This document shows, in pieces, positions 25,901 through 38,354 of a stretch of 64,000 bases of DNA. The stretch's first letter is position 1. The number at the start of each line of letters is the position of its first letter. A program made the position numbers and the translations under genes. This DNA comes from Cristatella mucedo. Lineage: Eukaryota > Bryozoa > Phylactolaemata > Cristatellidae. The notes under the pieces are model-generated. The model did not search any database. It worked only from the letters and a program-made list of their open reading frames with translations, and was not told the DNA's origin. The DNA is taken from the NCBI GenBank assembly GCA_009760855.2, contig WPIO01000152.1:67501-131500 (forward strand). Reading direction: 5' to 3'.

Positions 25901-28900
25901 CCCATCTTGACCACAAGTTCTCATCACATCACACTTTCATTAGATTTGCCTAGGTTGTCGGCTCATCGGCGATGTCACTCACCTGAAGCTTGAGGTAAGG
26001 AATATTGAAGAATTTGTGCAGGTACTTGAGGCCGAAACCATTCAGCATCGACGCCTCGGCATAGCACGCGCGCCCGGCATCGGCGCCCCTGCAGATGACA
26101 GGCCAGGCTTTCTAGCACTTTGCCAATGACTTTTGCAGCGGCCAACATTTCAGGCCCCCAACTATGGCGATGCCAATCCTGATATGAGCTGCGGCCTGCC
26201 AACCCTCCTCCTACTTTCCGCCACTGCCATGCCGCGCTGGTTTGGCCCGGTGGTTAAGGAAGGTGCTTGCTGGCCCCGGCTAAGGAACGGCCCAGGTCGT
26301 GGGCTCGAGCCACGTGGCACATGTGAAGCGCCAGAATAAAGACCAAGTTCTCTTAGGGTGCTACACAAATCCATTATATTAATGCCTTGAGAGCAGCCGG
26401 CCGGTAGGAAGGTAGGAACTGCAGAGGAAGGGCTCACCTTTCCAAGCTGGCCAGGAAGTAGCCCACAGTGTCAGGGTCCACGGTGCGATGCTCACCCATA
26501 TCCCGGTGGTTAGCGAGAACGATGACAGGAATGTGAGCTGGTACCAGCGGCAACTCCCGCTCGATGTACTTGTACGTCCTACGGCAGCAACGGCAGTAGC
26601 AGCTGCAGCACTGCTCTGCTGGGGGGGGGGGTGGCTGCTGCTGCACGGCAGATGCTCAGGGCAGGGCACGTGCACGAGCACGAGAGTCGCCTGCCCCTGC
26701 CGTGCAGAGCAAGCAACTCTCGCCGCCCCGGCGTTGCCATGGCTGCTGAGGATCGATCGCCTGTAGCACCAGGTGTAGCCAGCGAGTGTTCGGTCACTAC
26801 TAACCACTGCTTTGTCATATCGAAAACAAAGATGACGGCATGGGTGCCCTTGTAGACGTCCACAAAGCTTGCGTCGAGGCACGGCTCACTGTCGTTGGCA
26901 GATGCCTAAAATAACCCCAGGAAAGCGAGGAGTACAGAGCGACCGGGTGCGTAAAGCCATACCCCAGGAGAGGTGAGGTGCTCGCTATTCACGATCGAGG
27001 TCGTGGGTTCGAATGGTGCAGTGGGCGATCCTTTATTGATAACTGTAAGCGGTGGAGATACCCGCTACGGCTCTGTTGCCACTATACACAGACGTAGCAG
27101 TTAAATCAGCTAATATTCACCGACTATCAAGTAGAAGCTGCTCCTACTTTTAACCTCCCCATTTCACCATCCGACCGGAAAACCCGGGCTCGTCACGTAC
27201 ACCCACGAGCAAAACACCAATGGCTGACGATCACAGGCTTGAGTTAATGGAAGCCCTTCTGGGCAAGTTGATATTTATGGGATGTTTATATGTTGTGGCT
27301 ACAACTTCACCCACTACTACAAAGAAGACGCTGTACGTCTGCATTTAAATGCACCCACATACCGTTAATGGAGCATGCTACTCTGCCATACACTCTTTCC
27401 CGATGACAAGCCTTCTGCTCTTCTTCCTCAGCCCATACTCATCTAAAATGACTCATCATACTCATCTAAAATGACTCATCATACTCATCTAAAATGACTC
27501 ATCATACTCATCTAAAATGACTCATCATACTCATCATACTCATCTAAAATGACTGCAGCACCAAACTCAATCTCTTCAGATGCAGCCCCTTTAATGGAGA
27601 ATCCACACGTAATATCCTGCCTCCATCGTTTGAGCCGAGAGTTTGTGGGCAGGGCTATGACGGCTTTCAAGCTTGCCAAGCTTGCACAGGCAGTGTAAAC
27701 GTCCGAACTAGGAGGCAAGTCGGTGTCGGTAAGGAATAAAGTCATAACGGCCGAGATCAGGCTAAGACCTGCATAGGCCGGATCACTGGGAAAGTGCTAC
27801 GCAAATGTTAAGTGCCGAGAAAGAGATTGAGTCCTCTGAGGGCACTGTAACGAATGTATTGCTATTATCTCGACAAGTGCCCTAGCAAAGGCGACACGAG
27901 GCCGGTGAGGCTGGGAAAATGTCAGCATCGAGTATAACCGAGACGTGTCGGGTATCAAGCGAGCCGAAAGCCCACACACTGGCTAACAGGCGATCAACAC
28001 CTTGGAAATCACTTCAGTCAGACCGCCATGGCACATGCAACGTCGAATAATGTAAAACCAAATTCTTAAACTATTAAAAAGACATCAATGCAAGGCCATT
28101 CGTCCAATACTAATAACATAGGAATGCACGAGACTGACCCATACCTTTATACAGTAAATCTCAAGGCAAGCCGGGCATAAGAGGGCAATGCCGAAGCAGC
28201 CGCTGCCACAGCCAGCAGCGACTCACATCGTGATCCAGCTTTAGCGACTCGACGTTTTTCTTCTTACGTCCCTTATCAACAACGTCCCAAACTTCCACCT
28301 TGACAATATCGTCGGTATTCTTGTAGTTCCAGTGTATGCTGGCCACCTGTATCTCGTCGGTCGGAATGTACTCCTCCTTGAAAGGGAGTCCTTGCAGTCG
28401 ATAGAACAGTGCCGTCTTGCCGACATTTTTGTCTCCTGCACACCGACAGAAAGAAGCACATCGGCAAGTGAGCAAGCAAAAGGATTACAAATGCTGATAC
28501 ATGATCGAGGCACCCGCAGGCACACAAGCTGCGCAGCTGTGCTTACAGCGGACAGAGCACCTTGCCCAATGTAGAATGATTTTGTCGCACTCGGCTCTGC
28601 AGGCCGGTCCGGACTTGCAACATGCCGATGCCAGAGCAAGCAAGCCCATAAAGCTAAATAAAAGCCCATAAAGCGACGTCGCAACTTGCCTCGTATGACA
28701 ATTTTCACGTTGAACTGCACGCCACGAGCGAACTTCCTCTGCAGATCGGCACTCATCGCCTGCACGGGGGCGCTCGACGGCACCGAGGACGAAGCGCCGC
28801 CACCGCCATTGCTGCCAACGGGCAGAGGCCCGGCCTTGGCACCAGAGCCATCCTCGGCGGAACCGTCTCGCTTTTTGATGATTCTCTTCAGGAAGGACAT
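14796..28900 (-). CDS. RABL6: RABL6 (RBEL1/Parf) orthologue, Rab-like GTPase, 13 coding exons
   Basis: Exons in transcript order: 28900-28690, 28435-28227, 26905-26805, 26578-26438, 26088-25983, 25616-25513, 21266-21166, 20867-20589, 20235-19962, 19158-18564, 16302-16243, 16064-16026, 15062-14796. Phases match at every junction and the sum is 2487 nt (828 aa plus stop; vertebrate RABL6 is about 730 aa). The N-terminus has a Rab-like G domain: P-loop [17 protein letters not shown], switch region around [11 protein letters not shown]3-like [10 protein letters not shown], and [11 protein letters not shown] in place of a standard NKxD. It continues with [20 protein letters not shown] and a helical segment ([10 protein letters not shown]). 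The long C-terminal half is low complexity (Gln, Ala, Ser, acidic) but keeps family signatures: [23 protein letters not shown], a Lys-rich stretch and a terminal [14 protein letters not shown]6 family members are atypical GTPases linked in vertebrates to cell-cycle control. Exons 11 and 12 are the least certain. Introns hold SINE, LINE and microsatellite insertions. Confidence 0.95.
15715..15850 (-). mobile_element. Composite SINE (family T): tRNA head with LINE-B tail
   Basis: On the minus strand: AGCGGTTAAGGTGCTCGCC head with A-box-like TGGTTAAGG-type sequence, B box GGTCGAACCC, then AGAGATTAAGTTCTCTCGTGG, which matches the 3' end of LINE family B. Lies in RABL6 intron 12. Confidence 0.65.
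16026..16064 (-). CDS. RABL6: RABL6 exon 12 (Lys-rich microexon, probable)
   Basis: 13 codons, [13 protein letters not shown], phase 0 at both ends, with donor GTGGGT. Lys-rich sequence is expected here in the family. The acceptor (CACAAG) has a poor pyrimidine tract, so the true left boundary may be further upstream in the same open frame. Confidence 0.5.
16243..16302 (-). CDS. RABL6: RABL6 exon 11 (short, probable)
   Basis: The acceptor is TTATTTAG. It encodes [20 protein letters not shown], aligning with the short AAQMLSFVMDDPDF block of vertebrate RABL6. The donor could be at 16243 (GTACCG) or 16236 (GTAGGT); the first keeps phase with exon 12. Confidence 0.6.
17681..17931 (-). mobile_element. 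Short family-A unit
   Basis: Minus-strand copy in RABL6 intron 10, beginning ACTACTCTCCTGCTGCCGAC and ending in AATTAAATTACAATC-type tail. It shares the 5' boundary with the other short copies. Confidence 0.75.
18053..18235 (+). mobile_element. tRNA-derived SINE, family S
   Basis: GGTGAGCCGTGATAGCACAC head, B box GGTTCGATTCC at about 18118-18128, GGGCGATCCTTTATCGC body, GAGGCTGTTGAATCAGCTAG tail, then an AT-rich 3' end. Within RABL6 intron 10. Confidence 0.85.
18246..18440 (-). mobile_element. LINE relic, RT C-terminus (CR1/L2-type)
   Basis: [20 protein letters not shown] and [14 protein letters not shown] match the LHWLPV..RI.FK.L.L.YK...G.AP.YL..LL block at the C-terminus of CR1/L2 reverse transcriptases. 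It lies in RABL6 intron 10, directly next to a SINE-S tail. Confidence 0.7.
18564..19158 (-). CDS. RABL6: RABL6 exon 10 (acidic/Ser-rich)
   Basis: The acceptor is CTCTGCAG and the donor GTAAAG; 595 nt. It opens [20 protein letters not shown], the family's [10 protein letters not shown] signature, then Ser/Ala/Gln low-complexity sequence and two acidic blocks ([14 protein letters not shown] and GDDDDEEDD). It ends LRAKEQ in phase 0. Confidence 0.9.
19962..20235 (-). CDS. RABL6: RABL6 exon 9 (DFVP motif)
   Basis: The acceptor is TTTTTGAAG and the donor GTTAGT. It contains [19 protein letters not shown], the equivalent of VEDFVPDDRLDRSFLED in vertebrate RABL6, followed by Lys/Ser/Ala- and Gln-rich sequence. 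Confidence 0.88.
20589..20867 (-). CDS. RABL6: RABL6 exon 8 (Gln/Ala-rich linker)
   Basis: The acceptor is GATTGCAG and the donor GTACGC. It encodes a polyQ start, an Ala-rich middle and the motif [14 protein letters not shown], which matches the short amphipathic SIISRLFG-type motif of vertebrate RABL6. Confidence 0.85.
21166..21266 (-). CDS. RABL6: RABL6 exon 7
   Basis: The acceptor is TCTCTGCAG and the donor GTATTG. It encodes [20 protein letters not shown] and an Ala/Pro-rich end. It lies 4.2 kb from exon 6 and joins in phase to complete the helical region. Confidence 0.85.
21630..21715. repeat. Alternating purine-pyrimidine GT/GC tract
   Basis: About 85 bp of degenerate (GT)n with (GC)n islands (GCGCGCG), a sequence class prone to Z-DNA. 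In RABL6 intron 6. Confidence 0.8.
22441..22611 (+). mobile_element. tRNA-derived SINE, family S
   Basis: Best-preserved copy: GGTGAGCCGTGATGGCACAC, B box GGTTCGAATCC at 22505-22515, GTGGGCGATCCTTTATTGC body, GAGGCTGTTAAATCAGCTAG tail and an A/T-rich end. In RABL6 intron 6. Confidence 0.9.
23165..23205 (+). mobile_element. SINE family S tail fragment
   Basis: AAGGCTGTTAAATCAGCTAG followed by a T run, identical to the family-S 3' tail, without its head. Confidence 0.5.
24325..25215 (-). mobile_element. LINE family B, 3' half
   Basis: On the minus strand [13 protein letters not shown] and flanking thumb-region matches precede GTGCCTAGAAAAAGGTTTAC and a TATTATAATAATC tail. Many stops; a relic in RABL6 intron 6. 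Confidence 0.65.
25513..25616 (-). CDS. RABL6: RABL6 exon 6 (helical segment)
   Basis: The acceptor is TTGTCGTAG and the donor GTAAGT. It encodes [20 protein letters not shown] then [14 protein letters not shown], aligning with the family helix that follows the G domain. The open frame is only 34 codons and carries no start, so it is easy to miss. Confidence 0.9.
25819..25899. repeat. (TC)n microsatellite in RABL6 intron 5
   Basis: About 40 TC dinucleotides, interrupted once, ending in a C run. Confidence 0.95.
25983..26088 (-). CDS. RABL6: RABL6 exon 5 (end of G domain)
   Basis: The acceptor is ATCTGCAG and the donor GTGAGT. It encodes [20 protein letters not shown] and [15 protein letters not shown], matching the YAESSM...[18 protein letters not shown] block of vertebrate RABL6. 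Confidence 0.95.
26238..26390 (+). mobile_element. Composite SINE (family T): tRNA head with LINE-B tail
   Basis: GGCCCGGTGGTTAAGGAAGG head (A-box-like TGGTTAAGG), B box GTCGTGGGCTCGAGCCACG, then AGACCAAGTTCTCTTAGGG, the LINE-B 3' end motif. In RABL6 intron 4; same layout as the copy at 15715-15850. Confidence 0.65.
26438..26578 (-). CDS. RABL6: RABL6 exon 4 (G4-like motif)
   Basis: The acceptor is TGCCGTAG and the donor GTGAGC. It encodes [17 protein letters not shown] and [14 protein letters not shown]; the usual NKxD guanine-specificity motif is replaced by NHRD, as expected for this atypical family. Confidence 0.95.
26805..26905 (-). CDS. RABL6: RABL6 exon 3
   Basis: The acceptor is TTATTTTAG and the donor GTTAGT. 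It encodes [20 protein letters not shown] then DMTKQ, with the W codon split across the intron. This corresponds to the central beta strand of the G domain. Confidence 0.93.
26959..27115 (+). mobile_element. SINE family S, 5' truncated
   Basis: B box GGTTCGAATGG at about 27005, GTGGGCGATCCTTTATTG body and GCAGTTAAATCAGCTAATA tail. The A-box half is diverged. Confidence 0.7.
27434..27552. repeat. Minisatellite, 23-bp unit
   Basis: Unit ACTCATCTAAAATGACTCATC plus AT repeated four times nearly perfectly, then a shorter ACTCATCAT step and a partial unit. Within RABL6 intron 2. Confidence 0.9.
27788..27870 (+). mobile_element. LINE family B 3' end only
   Basis: AAGTGCCGAGAAAGAGATTG then GTCCTCTGAGGGCACTG and TATTGCTATTAT; a strongly 5'-truncated copy. 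Confidence 0.6.
28227..28435 (-). CDS. RABL6: RABL6 exon 2 (P-loop and switch region)
   Basis: The acceptor is TGTGCAG and the donor GTGAGT. It encodes the GxxxxGK nucleotide-binding loop, [20 protein letters not shown], the [10 protein letters not shown] motif and SLKLDHD. Residue-level similarity to vertebrate RABL6 is very high here. Confidence 0.95.
28690..28900 (-). CDS. RABL6: RABL6 exon 1 (start exon, GC donor)
   Basis: Begins [17 protein letters not shown] and ends FNVKIVIRG. The ATG at 28900-28898 is followed by the short basic N-terminus and the [18 protein letters not shown] block typical of the family just before the P-loop. The exon ends in phase 1 at 28690. The intron opens GCAAGT, a non-canonical GC donor. 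Confidence 0.92.
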
Positions 28901-29712
28901 GACAACTAGTGCCCCCGGCGTTACGCACTCGCTCTGTCCTCGCTTGCTCGTTGCACCGGCAGCATTGGCTCTGCTACGGCAATCAAGAGTTGAGCACCAT
29001 AGTACGGCACTACCGTGCCAGCGCCACGTGCCGGCAAGAACTGTACTGTGCCGTGGACGTCGTGAGTGCTAGAAAAAAGCCAACGGTATGCAGTATTTAG
29101 AGGATCGTTAAGGCATCTCCGAGAGGCAGACTAGTCAGTCGCCTGTGTCTCCACAGTCAGCTACTCTGCACTGACCAACAAGCCGTTGCTCACCATTTCA
29201 ACATGGCTGCGGCTGCACGCTAATTAGCATTCGAACGTGACAGCGGTATGCAAAAGCCTGCGGTATGCAAAAGCCTGCGGTCAGCGCTGTTCACGAGCAT
29301 CCACGAGTGAAGCGTCGGTCCATTCGTCGAAGCTGGCAAGCCGGGCCTCGTCCAGCACACGTGGTACACTCACGCCGCAAACAAGCTTCGATGGGCCACG
29401 AAGCGGTGAGGTGTGTGGCGACCCACCAGTGGCGCCCTTGGGTAACGTGCAATGCACAGGAGCAGCTACTTCCATCGAATTGGATGGGCTGCAATTGGGC
29501 TATCGGTACTCGATCAGTGGCTACCAGCCAGTCGTCGCACGGCAGCAAGGATAAGTGACAAGCATTCCGATATTAGTAATATCATTATAAATATAAAACT
29601 ACAGAATTATTATTTATATAATTATAATTATATCATTATTATATTATATATTATATACAATATCATTACTAAAATATTTATTAGTTACATAAAAAGACAA
29701 AAGGTAAGCTGA
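28901..29712. promoter_or_regulatory. RABL6 upstream region
   Basis: Moderately CpG-rich sequence upstream of the RABL6 start codon, likely holding its 5' UTR and promoter. No TATA box in a useful place. A 17-bp direct duplication (CGGTATGCAAAAGCCTG) lies at about 29245-29280. Beyond 29560 the sequence turns AT-rich. Confidence 0.35.
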
Positions 29713-29734
29713 CTTAATGGCCTCATGTATTCGG

Positions 29735-29880
29735 CTGCAGAAGAGCCTTCGCAGCTAGCACCACAGCCTGCAGCTGTCAATAAACCGTCGACCACCCACT
29801 GCAGGATTCGAGCCCAAGACCTGAGGCACCGTGAAGGGCAAGCGTGGTACCCCCTGGGCTAGGACCCGGGAGCCACACTT
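29735..29880 (-). mobile_element. SINE family S variant
   Basis: On the minus strand a tRNA-like head, B box GGGCTCGAATCCTGCAGTGG, then a CGGTTTATTGACAGC-type body. More diverged than the other copies. Confidence 0.55.
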
Positions 29881-29904
29881 GGGGAAAGAAATAGTATGGC
29901 AGTA

Positions 29905-29955
29905 CAAGTAAAGGGTGCATGGAGGAGGCAAGTAAAGGGTGCATGGAGGAGGCAA
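29905..29955. repeat. Tandem duplication of about 24 bp
   Basis: AGTAAAGGGTGCATGGAGGA plus GGCA occurs twice in a row. Confidence 0.85.
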
Positions 29956-30195
29956 GAGTCATCAGCAATCAAAAGATGTCGCTGTATAAGAATTGTAGAA
30001 GTGAGTCAAGGATCTGCAAAGCAAACGCAAAGTGCACACGTTCACATCCACAGTCCCAGAAGTCACATCATCTGTGGCGACTTGGTACGCAAGGCATTGC
30101 GGAATTTCGCTCCTCGGTAGGTCACCATGGAGACTTCAGATAGCTGCTTGTTAGGTTAACTCAGAGACAGGAAGCAGTAGCTGTGTAGTCACCCC

Positions 30196-30358
30196 CTGCG
30201 TCCTAGACCAGGGTGAGGTGCTTGCACCTCACCCGACAGGTCCCGGGTTTGAGCTGCCCACAGGCGATCCTTTATTGCCCACTGCAAGTAGGAGGGTGGT
30301 GATAACTAAAATGACACCTCTGCACCTATAAAACGAGCCTGTTGCATCAGCCGACCTT
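30196..30358 (+). mobile_element. SINE family S variant
   Basis: tRNA-like head with GGTGAGGTGCTTGCACCTC, B box GGTCCCGGGTTTGAGCTGCC, GGCGATCCTTTATTGCC body and GAGCCTGTTGCATCAGCCGA tail. Confidence 0.6.
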
Positions 30359-31734
30359 TACTTTTACCTTTTTTCCGGCACTTATAGTCTTGACTAATTA
30401 CAGCCGATCCATGTTAAAGCAGCAATCGCTAGCATACCAAATCTACCAGTGTACCTGTCTATGGTACCTATATACGTTTGTATATATGCCCTCGGCGATG
30501 GCCTCCGGCTCATCACGTGTATGGCTATCGATGGTCCACAGTCTCTCTAAAGTGGAGGCAAACATCGTGTCAGAGCCTAGTCCTTCCAGTCAACCTTGTT
30601 CTCGACCTCTTCAGATGGAATCTAATTACTGATAGCGTAAATTATTTGCAAAGAATCGAGTAGGAACACCGCGAAATTCGTACAGTCGTGACTAGGCGTG
30701 CACTGCATGCACCGTGAAAGGACCAACTGTAGATGCACTCACGAGAGCTCCTCATTTGCACGGCTGGGCCAACTGGCCAGTGAGAGTGCGTGCAGGTAAG
30801 TGCTATTCATCGCACCCATGTGCGAGCCAACGCATGCATTCAGGCATGTGCCGGCGTAGGCACAGGTGGGTTTATAACTACGTACGCATGCTGGTGCCTT
30901 AAATGGCCCTCCGACGACTCGATCGCAGGGCCCCACATATCAAGCCCCAGAGAGGGCACGGTTCAAAGGTATGCGTGCACTAACTCCCTCTCGGGGTAAG
31001 GAAACATAATAGTAGTAGCAACACTGTGCGATCGAACCAAAACAATCCCATATACCCGCTCGAAGCCCTGTCGATCTTCAACGGACGAAGCTTGTTTGAC
31101 CCCTTGCTGCGACTTTTGTGGGGGGGGGGGCAGAACGAGGAGGAGGAACGACTGAATTCATCAGGAATTCTCTGTAAATGGCAGCGCCTTTTCGAGAAAA
31201 AATCACGACCGTGCATTCGGTTAAATCACAAGGTCAAAGATGTAAAGCCAGGACAAGTACCGGTGAAAGGAGGGACAAGTCCAAGCCGGAGCTCGGGACC
31301 CCGGGTGACGAATCGCGACAGCACGAAGAAACAGTCGACGATACTCAACAAGTGACTCCTGCGTATTCCAAATTGTAAGTGCAACATCGGCCTCCTATAA
31401 CAGCGTTACCGTAAGCACTGCACGTTCGCAGCTAGTGAACAGCCGTGCTGTTCAGAATACTGACCCCAGAGATACGCCGCCACGACGCCTACGCAGCTAG
31501 TGAAGCAACTGTACTCGCTACAATTGCGGCCTATTAGTTCGATCCAGTGCGGTGGCTAGCGGGCTCTCGGAGGTAGTTTCCAGTTGGACCTGCTGACGAC
31601 TGCTCTGTGCAAACGCCGTTATCGAGAGTTAACGCCACGCATGTAAATCAGAATACATAGTACATTTTACGTCCATCGAACCCTAATGATTGCCGAAGTG
31701 TCGTCTTATACTTAGTTAAAGCCGTCTACTCTTT

Positions 31735-31812
31735 TGCAGCAAATGTAAAGTGCCTAGAAAGAGATTGAGTTGTCTGAGAGCCTTATGAAAATATTTTTTA
31801 TTATTATCATAT
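31735..31812 (+). mobile_element. LINE family B 3' end only
   Basis: TTGCAGCAAATGTAAAGTGC, CTAGAAAGAGATTGAGTTG and a (TTATTA)n tail; about 75 bp. Confidence 0.65.
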
Positions 31813-31822
31813 TGTGGGACAT

Positions 31823-32025
31823 AATAGCCCAGGAACCCATGTCATGTTCTACCGAGGTCGTGGGTTCGAATCCTGCAGACGACGATCCCGTACTACATAC
31901 TACCGGGGTCCTGGGTTCGAATCCTGCTGTGGGTGATTCCCTACTGCCAACTACAAGCGGTTTTGATAGCCAATAAAGCTCTTTTAACGCTATAGAAACT
32001 GCGGTTGTTACAACAGCTGATATAT
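31823..32025 (+). mobile_element. SINE family S with duplicated B box
   Basis: Two consecutive copies of the B-box segment (GGGTTCGAATCCTGC at about 31862 and 31914), separated by about 50 bp, precede a single GGTGATTCCCTACTGCC body and the CTGCGGTTGTTACAACAGCT tail. It directly abuts a LINE-B 3' end. Confidence 0.75.
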
Positions 32026-32117
32026 TTATATTATGCGCTTTACAAAGGCGTGCTGCAACACCCAGCCTTATACAATCTAGCTGCCAATAGTTAGTAGGTG
32101 GCATTTCTCTCTGAGAT

Positions 32118-32175
32118 AATTTTACTATTGTTATTACTATTATTAAATTTGATATAGCGCCCTCAGACATATTCA
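32118..32175 (-). mobile_element. LINE family B 3' end only
   Basis: Minus-strand TGTCTGAGGGCGCTATATCA followed by AATTTAATAATAGTAATAAC. Confidence 0.5.
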
Positions 32176-32285
32176 TGGAAAAGAGCTGGATGCTAAAACG
32201 TGGAAGTGTGACTGTACGTGTGCACTTGACAGCTGGAAATGTGGCGTCTCGTGCTCGTGCGAAGAAAACCCCACAGAGAAAGAGA

Positions 32286-34425
<2,140 letters not shown>

Positions 34426-34427
34426 AT

Positions 34428-36450
<2,023 letters not shown>

Positions 36451-36934
36451 CAGAAGTTCTCAAATTGAATAATATCCCTAATGCAAACAAGTTCCTGTCT
36501 TGTTGAACGAGCTCAACAACTTCGTCCTTTTTATTTGTCTTAGCATGGATGTAACATCTGCTTAAACTGTATTCTCTAGCAAGTTTTGGTCATATGTTTT
36601 ATGTTTCTTGTTTCCATATTTTAGCATGTAGTCGGTTGTTGCGTTTTTCTTATTCTGATTCAGTCTTAAACAGTGTGCACGTTCAGTATCATTCGTCTTT
36701 GATTTTTACAAGAAACTCACCTTTAATATACTAGACAGTATATATATATATAATGCCACTATGGGTAGCTTGTTTTCGGATGAGTTAAAAACAACTGATT
36801 TGAAAGACTGCTTCGAAGAGACCGCAAACGGTTGTTTGAAATTGAGGTAGAAACGAGCGGCGATGGCGACACCACCACAGGTTTTGATTTATCACGGCTG
36901 TAAAAAATGGAGAAAACTGTTGGTGTTGCTTCGG

Positions 36935-37990
36935 TTATAATAACAATTATTATACACTTGATTTAGTGCCTTCGTAGAACTTGATCCCTTTCTAGGCACT
37001 TTACATTTACTGCAAAGGAAGCGCGATCGAAGGGTTAGTGGTAAAATGCTCAATAAACAAAAAAATAACATGGTTGGGGGTGAGATGCAGATGGTCAGCG
37101 TGCAAGTAGGGTTAGTGGTAGCTTGCATAGTGCCAGCGCGAGTAAGCACATAAAGGATAAATCACAGGGACCCACTAAATGCTGTGATATATAGATGAGT
37201 TTTTTATTTTATTTTTAAATTTGGTCAAGTCAGGAGATGTCCTAAGGCAAGTTGGAAGTGAGTTCCAGGCTTTGGAGACATACGAACTAAAGGCACGGCC
37301 TCGAAAAGATTTGAGGTTCGCACGAGGTATAGGTAAACCATTAGATTCCGAAAAGCGGATGGTACGATGCTTAGCCTGGTGGAGGAGTAGATCTGAGAGG
37401 AAGGCTGGAGCCAAAGAAAGAAGTTGCTTAAGATTGAGTGCATAACCTTGAAGTCAATGCATTTCATGACTAGGAGCCAGTGCAAGTCGGCGAGAAGAGG
37501 TATGATTTGGCAACTGCAACGCTTACGACAGACAAGCCTAGCTGCAGAGTTTTGCACCACCTGTGGGCCTCTAAGTGCACAGGCCGGTAGACCAGCAAGC
37601 AATGAGTTTGAGAAATTCAAGACGCACTGCTTGGACCAACTTAAAATCCCTCTCTCTGAACAAGCACACATTTTAGCAATGTTAAATAGCTGAAAGTAGG
37701 CAGACCTGACTGTGGAGCTGATAGGGTCATCAAAAATGAAAGCTCACTTTGGAACACGACACCTAGATTTCGTGCAGATTCAACAGGACGTATGCTGGGA
37801 GAGCCGATTGTGAGCGATAACCTTTCCAATTTATGAATCATAGTTGGTTTGCCTATAAATAGTGAGTTGGTTTAATCATCATTCAATATAAGAAAGCTTG
37901 CTGCCATCCACGTGCGGATGTCATCAACACGTGCAGCAGAGGAGTTGAGAGACTTTGGCGTGCTGGAAAGCTGGGAGGGTTCAAAGCAGA
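36935..37990 (-). mobile_element. LINE family B, 3' half
   Basis: On the minus strand: SSAARVDDIRTWMAASFLIL, SPSIRPVESARNLGVVFQSE, NSLLAGLPACALRGPQVVQN and SAARLVCRKRCSCQIIPLLA, then FSSYVSKAWNSLPTCLRTSP. It ends with AAAGTGCCTAGAAAGGGATC and an AATTGTTATTATAACC tail. Best copy of the RT C-terminal third. Confidence 0.85.
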
Positions 37991-38350
37991 GGTGCAACAG
38001 AGTGAGATGGAGGATGGAAGAAGAGTATCTGAAAAGGTTCCCAGGGCAAGAGATCGAGGAAAATAGGAAAAGGGTGCAACAGGGAGAGAATTGTGTTAAA
38101 ACTTGGGTAGTTGAACAAAGAGAAATTGGAATAGCAGTGTCAAGCAAGACAATCCAGCGGGAAGGCAAGAAAATTGCTGTGGACAGAGTAGTTGTGAACT
38201 TTAAAGGAACTACAAAGTGGTGCTACTACTACTTTATGAAACCTCGGGGCATGGCCATAAATACACTGGCTAAATTGTTCCAAAAATATTACAACAATAT
38301 GAAGAAAAGTTCTTGAACTTCCAGAAGTTCCTGAAAAAGTTCACAACAAG
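37985..38350 (+). pseudogene. pogo/Tigger-like transposase N-terminal fragment
   Basis: The plus frame (open 37912-38316) holds NCVKTWVVEQREIGIAVSSK, TIQREGKKIAVDRVVV and FKGTTKWCYYYFMKPRGMAI, the CENP-B-type helix-turn-helix pattern (W..EQR..G..VS...IQ..A...A ... F..T..WC..FMKR.G.). A frameshift near 38280 breaks it; the next frame continues KILQQYEEKFLNFQKF, as expected. The catalytic part is absent or unrecognisable. It abuts the 5' edge of a LINE-B copy in opposite orientation. Confidence 0.65.
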
Positions 38351-38354
38351 CCCT

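Noticed and set aside
27512-27745. 77-codon minus frame ending in Asp-Glu-Tyr repeats
   Set aside because: The C-terminal repeats are the minisatellite; the rest lies in a RABL6 intron with no splice sites.
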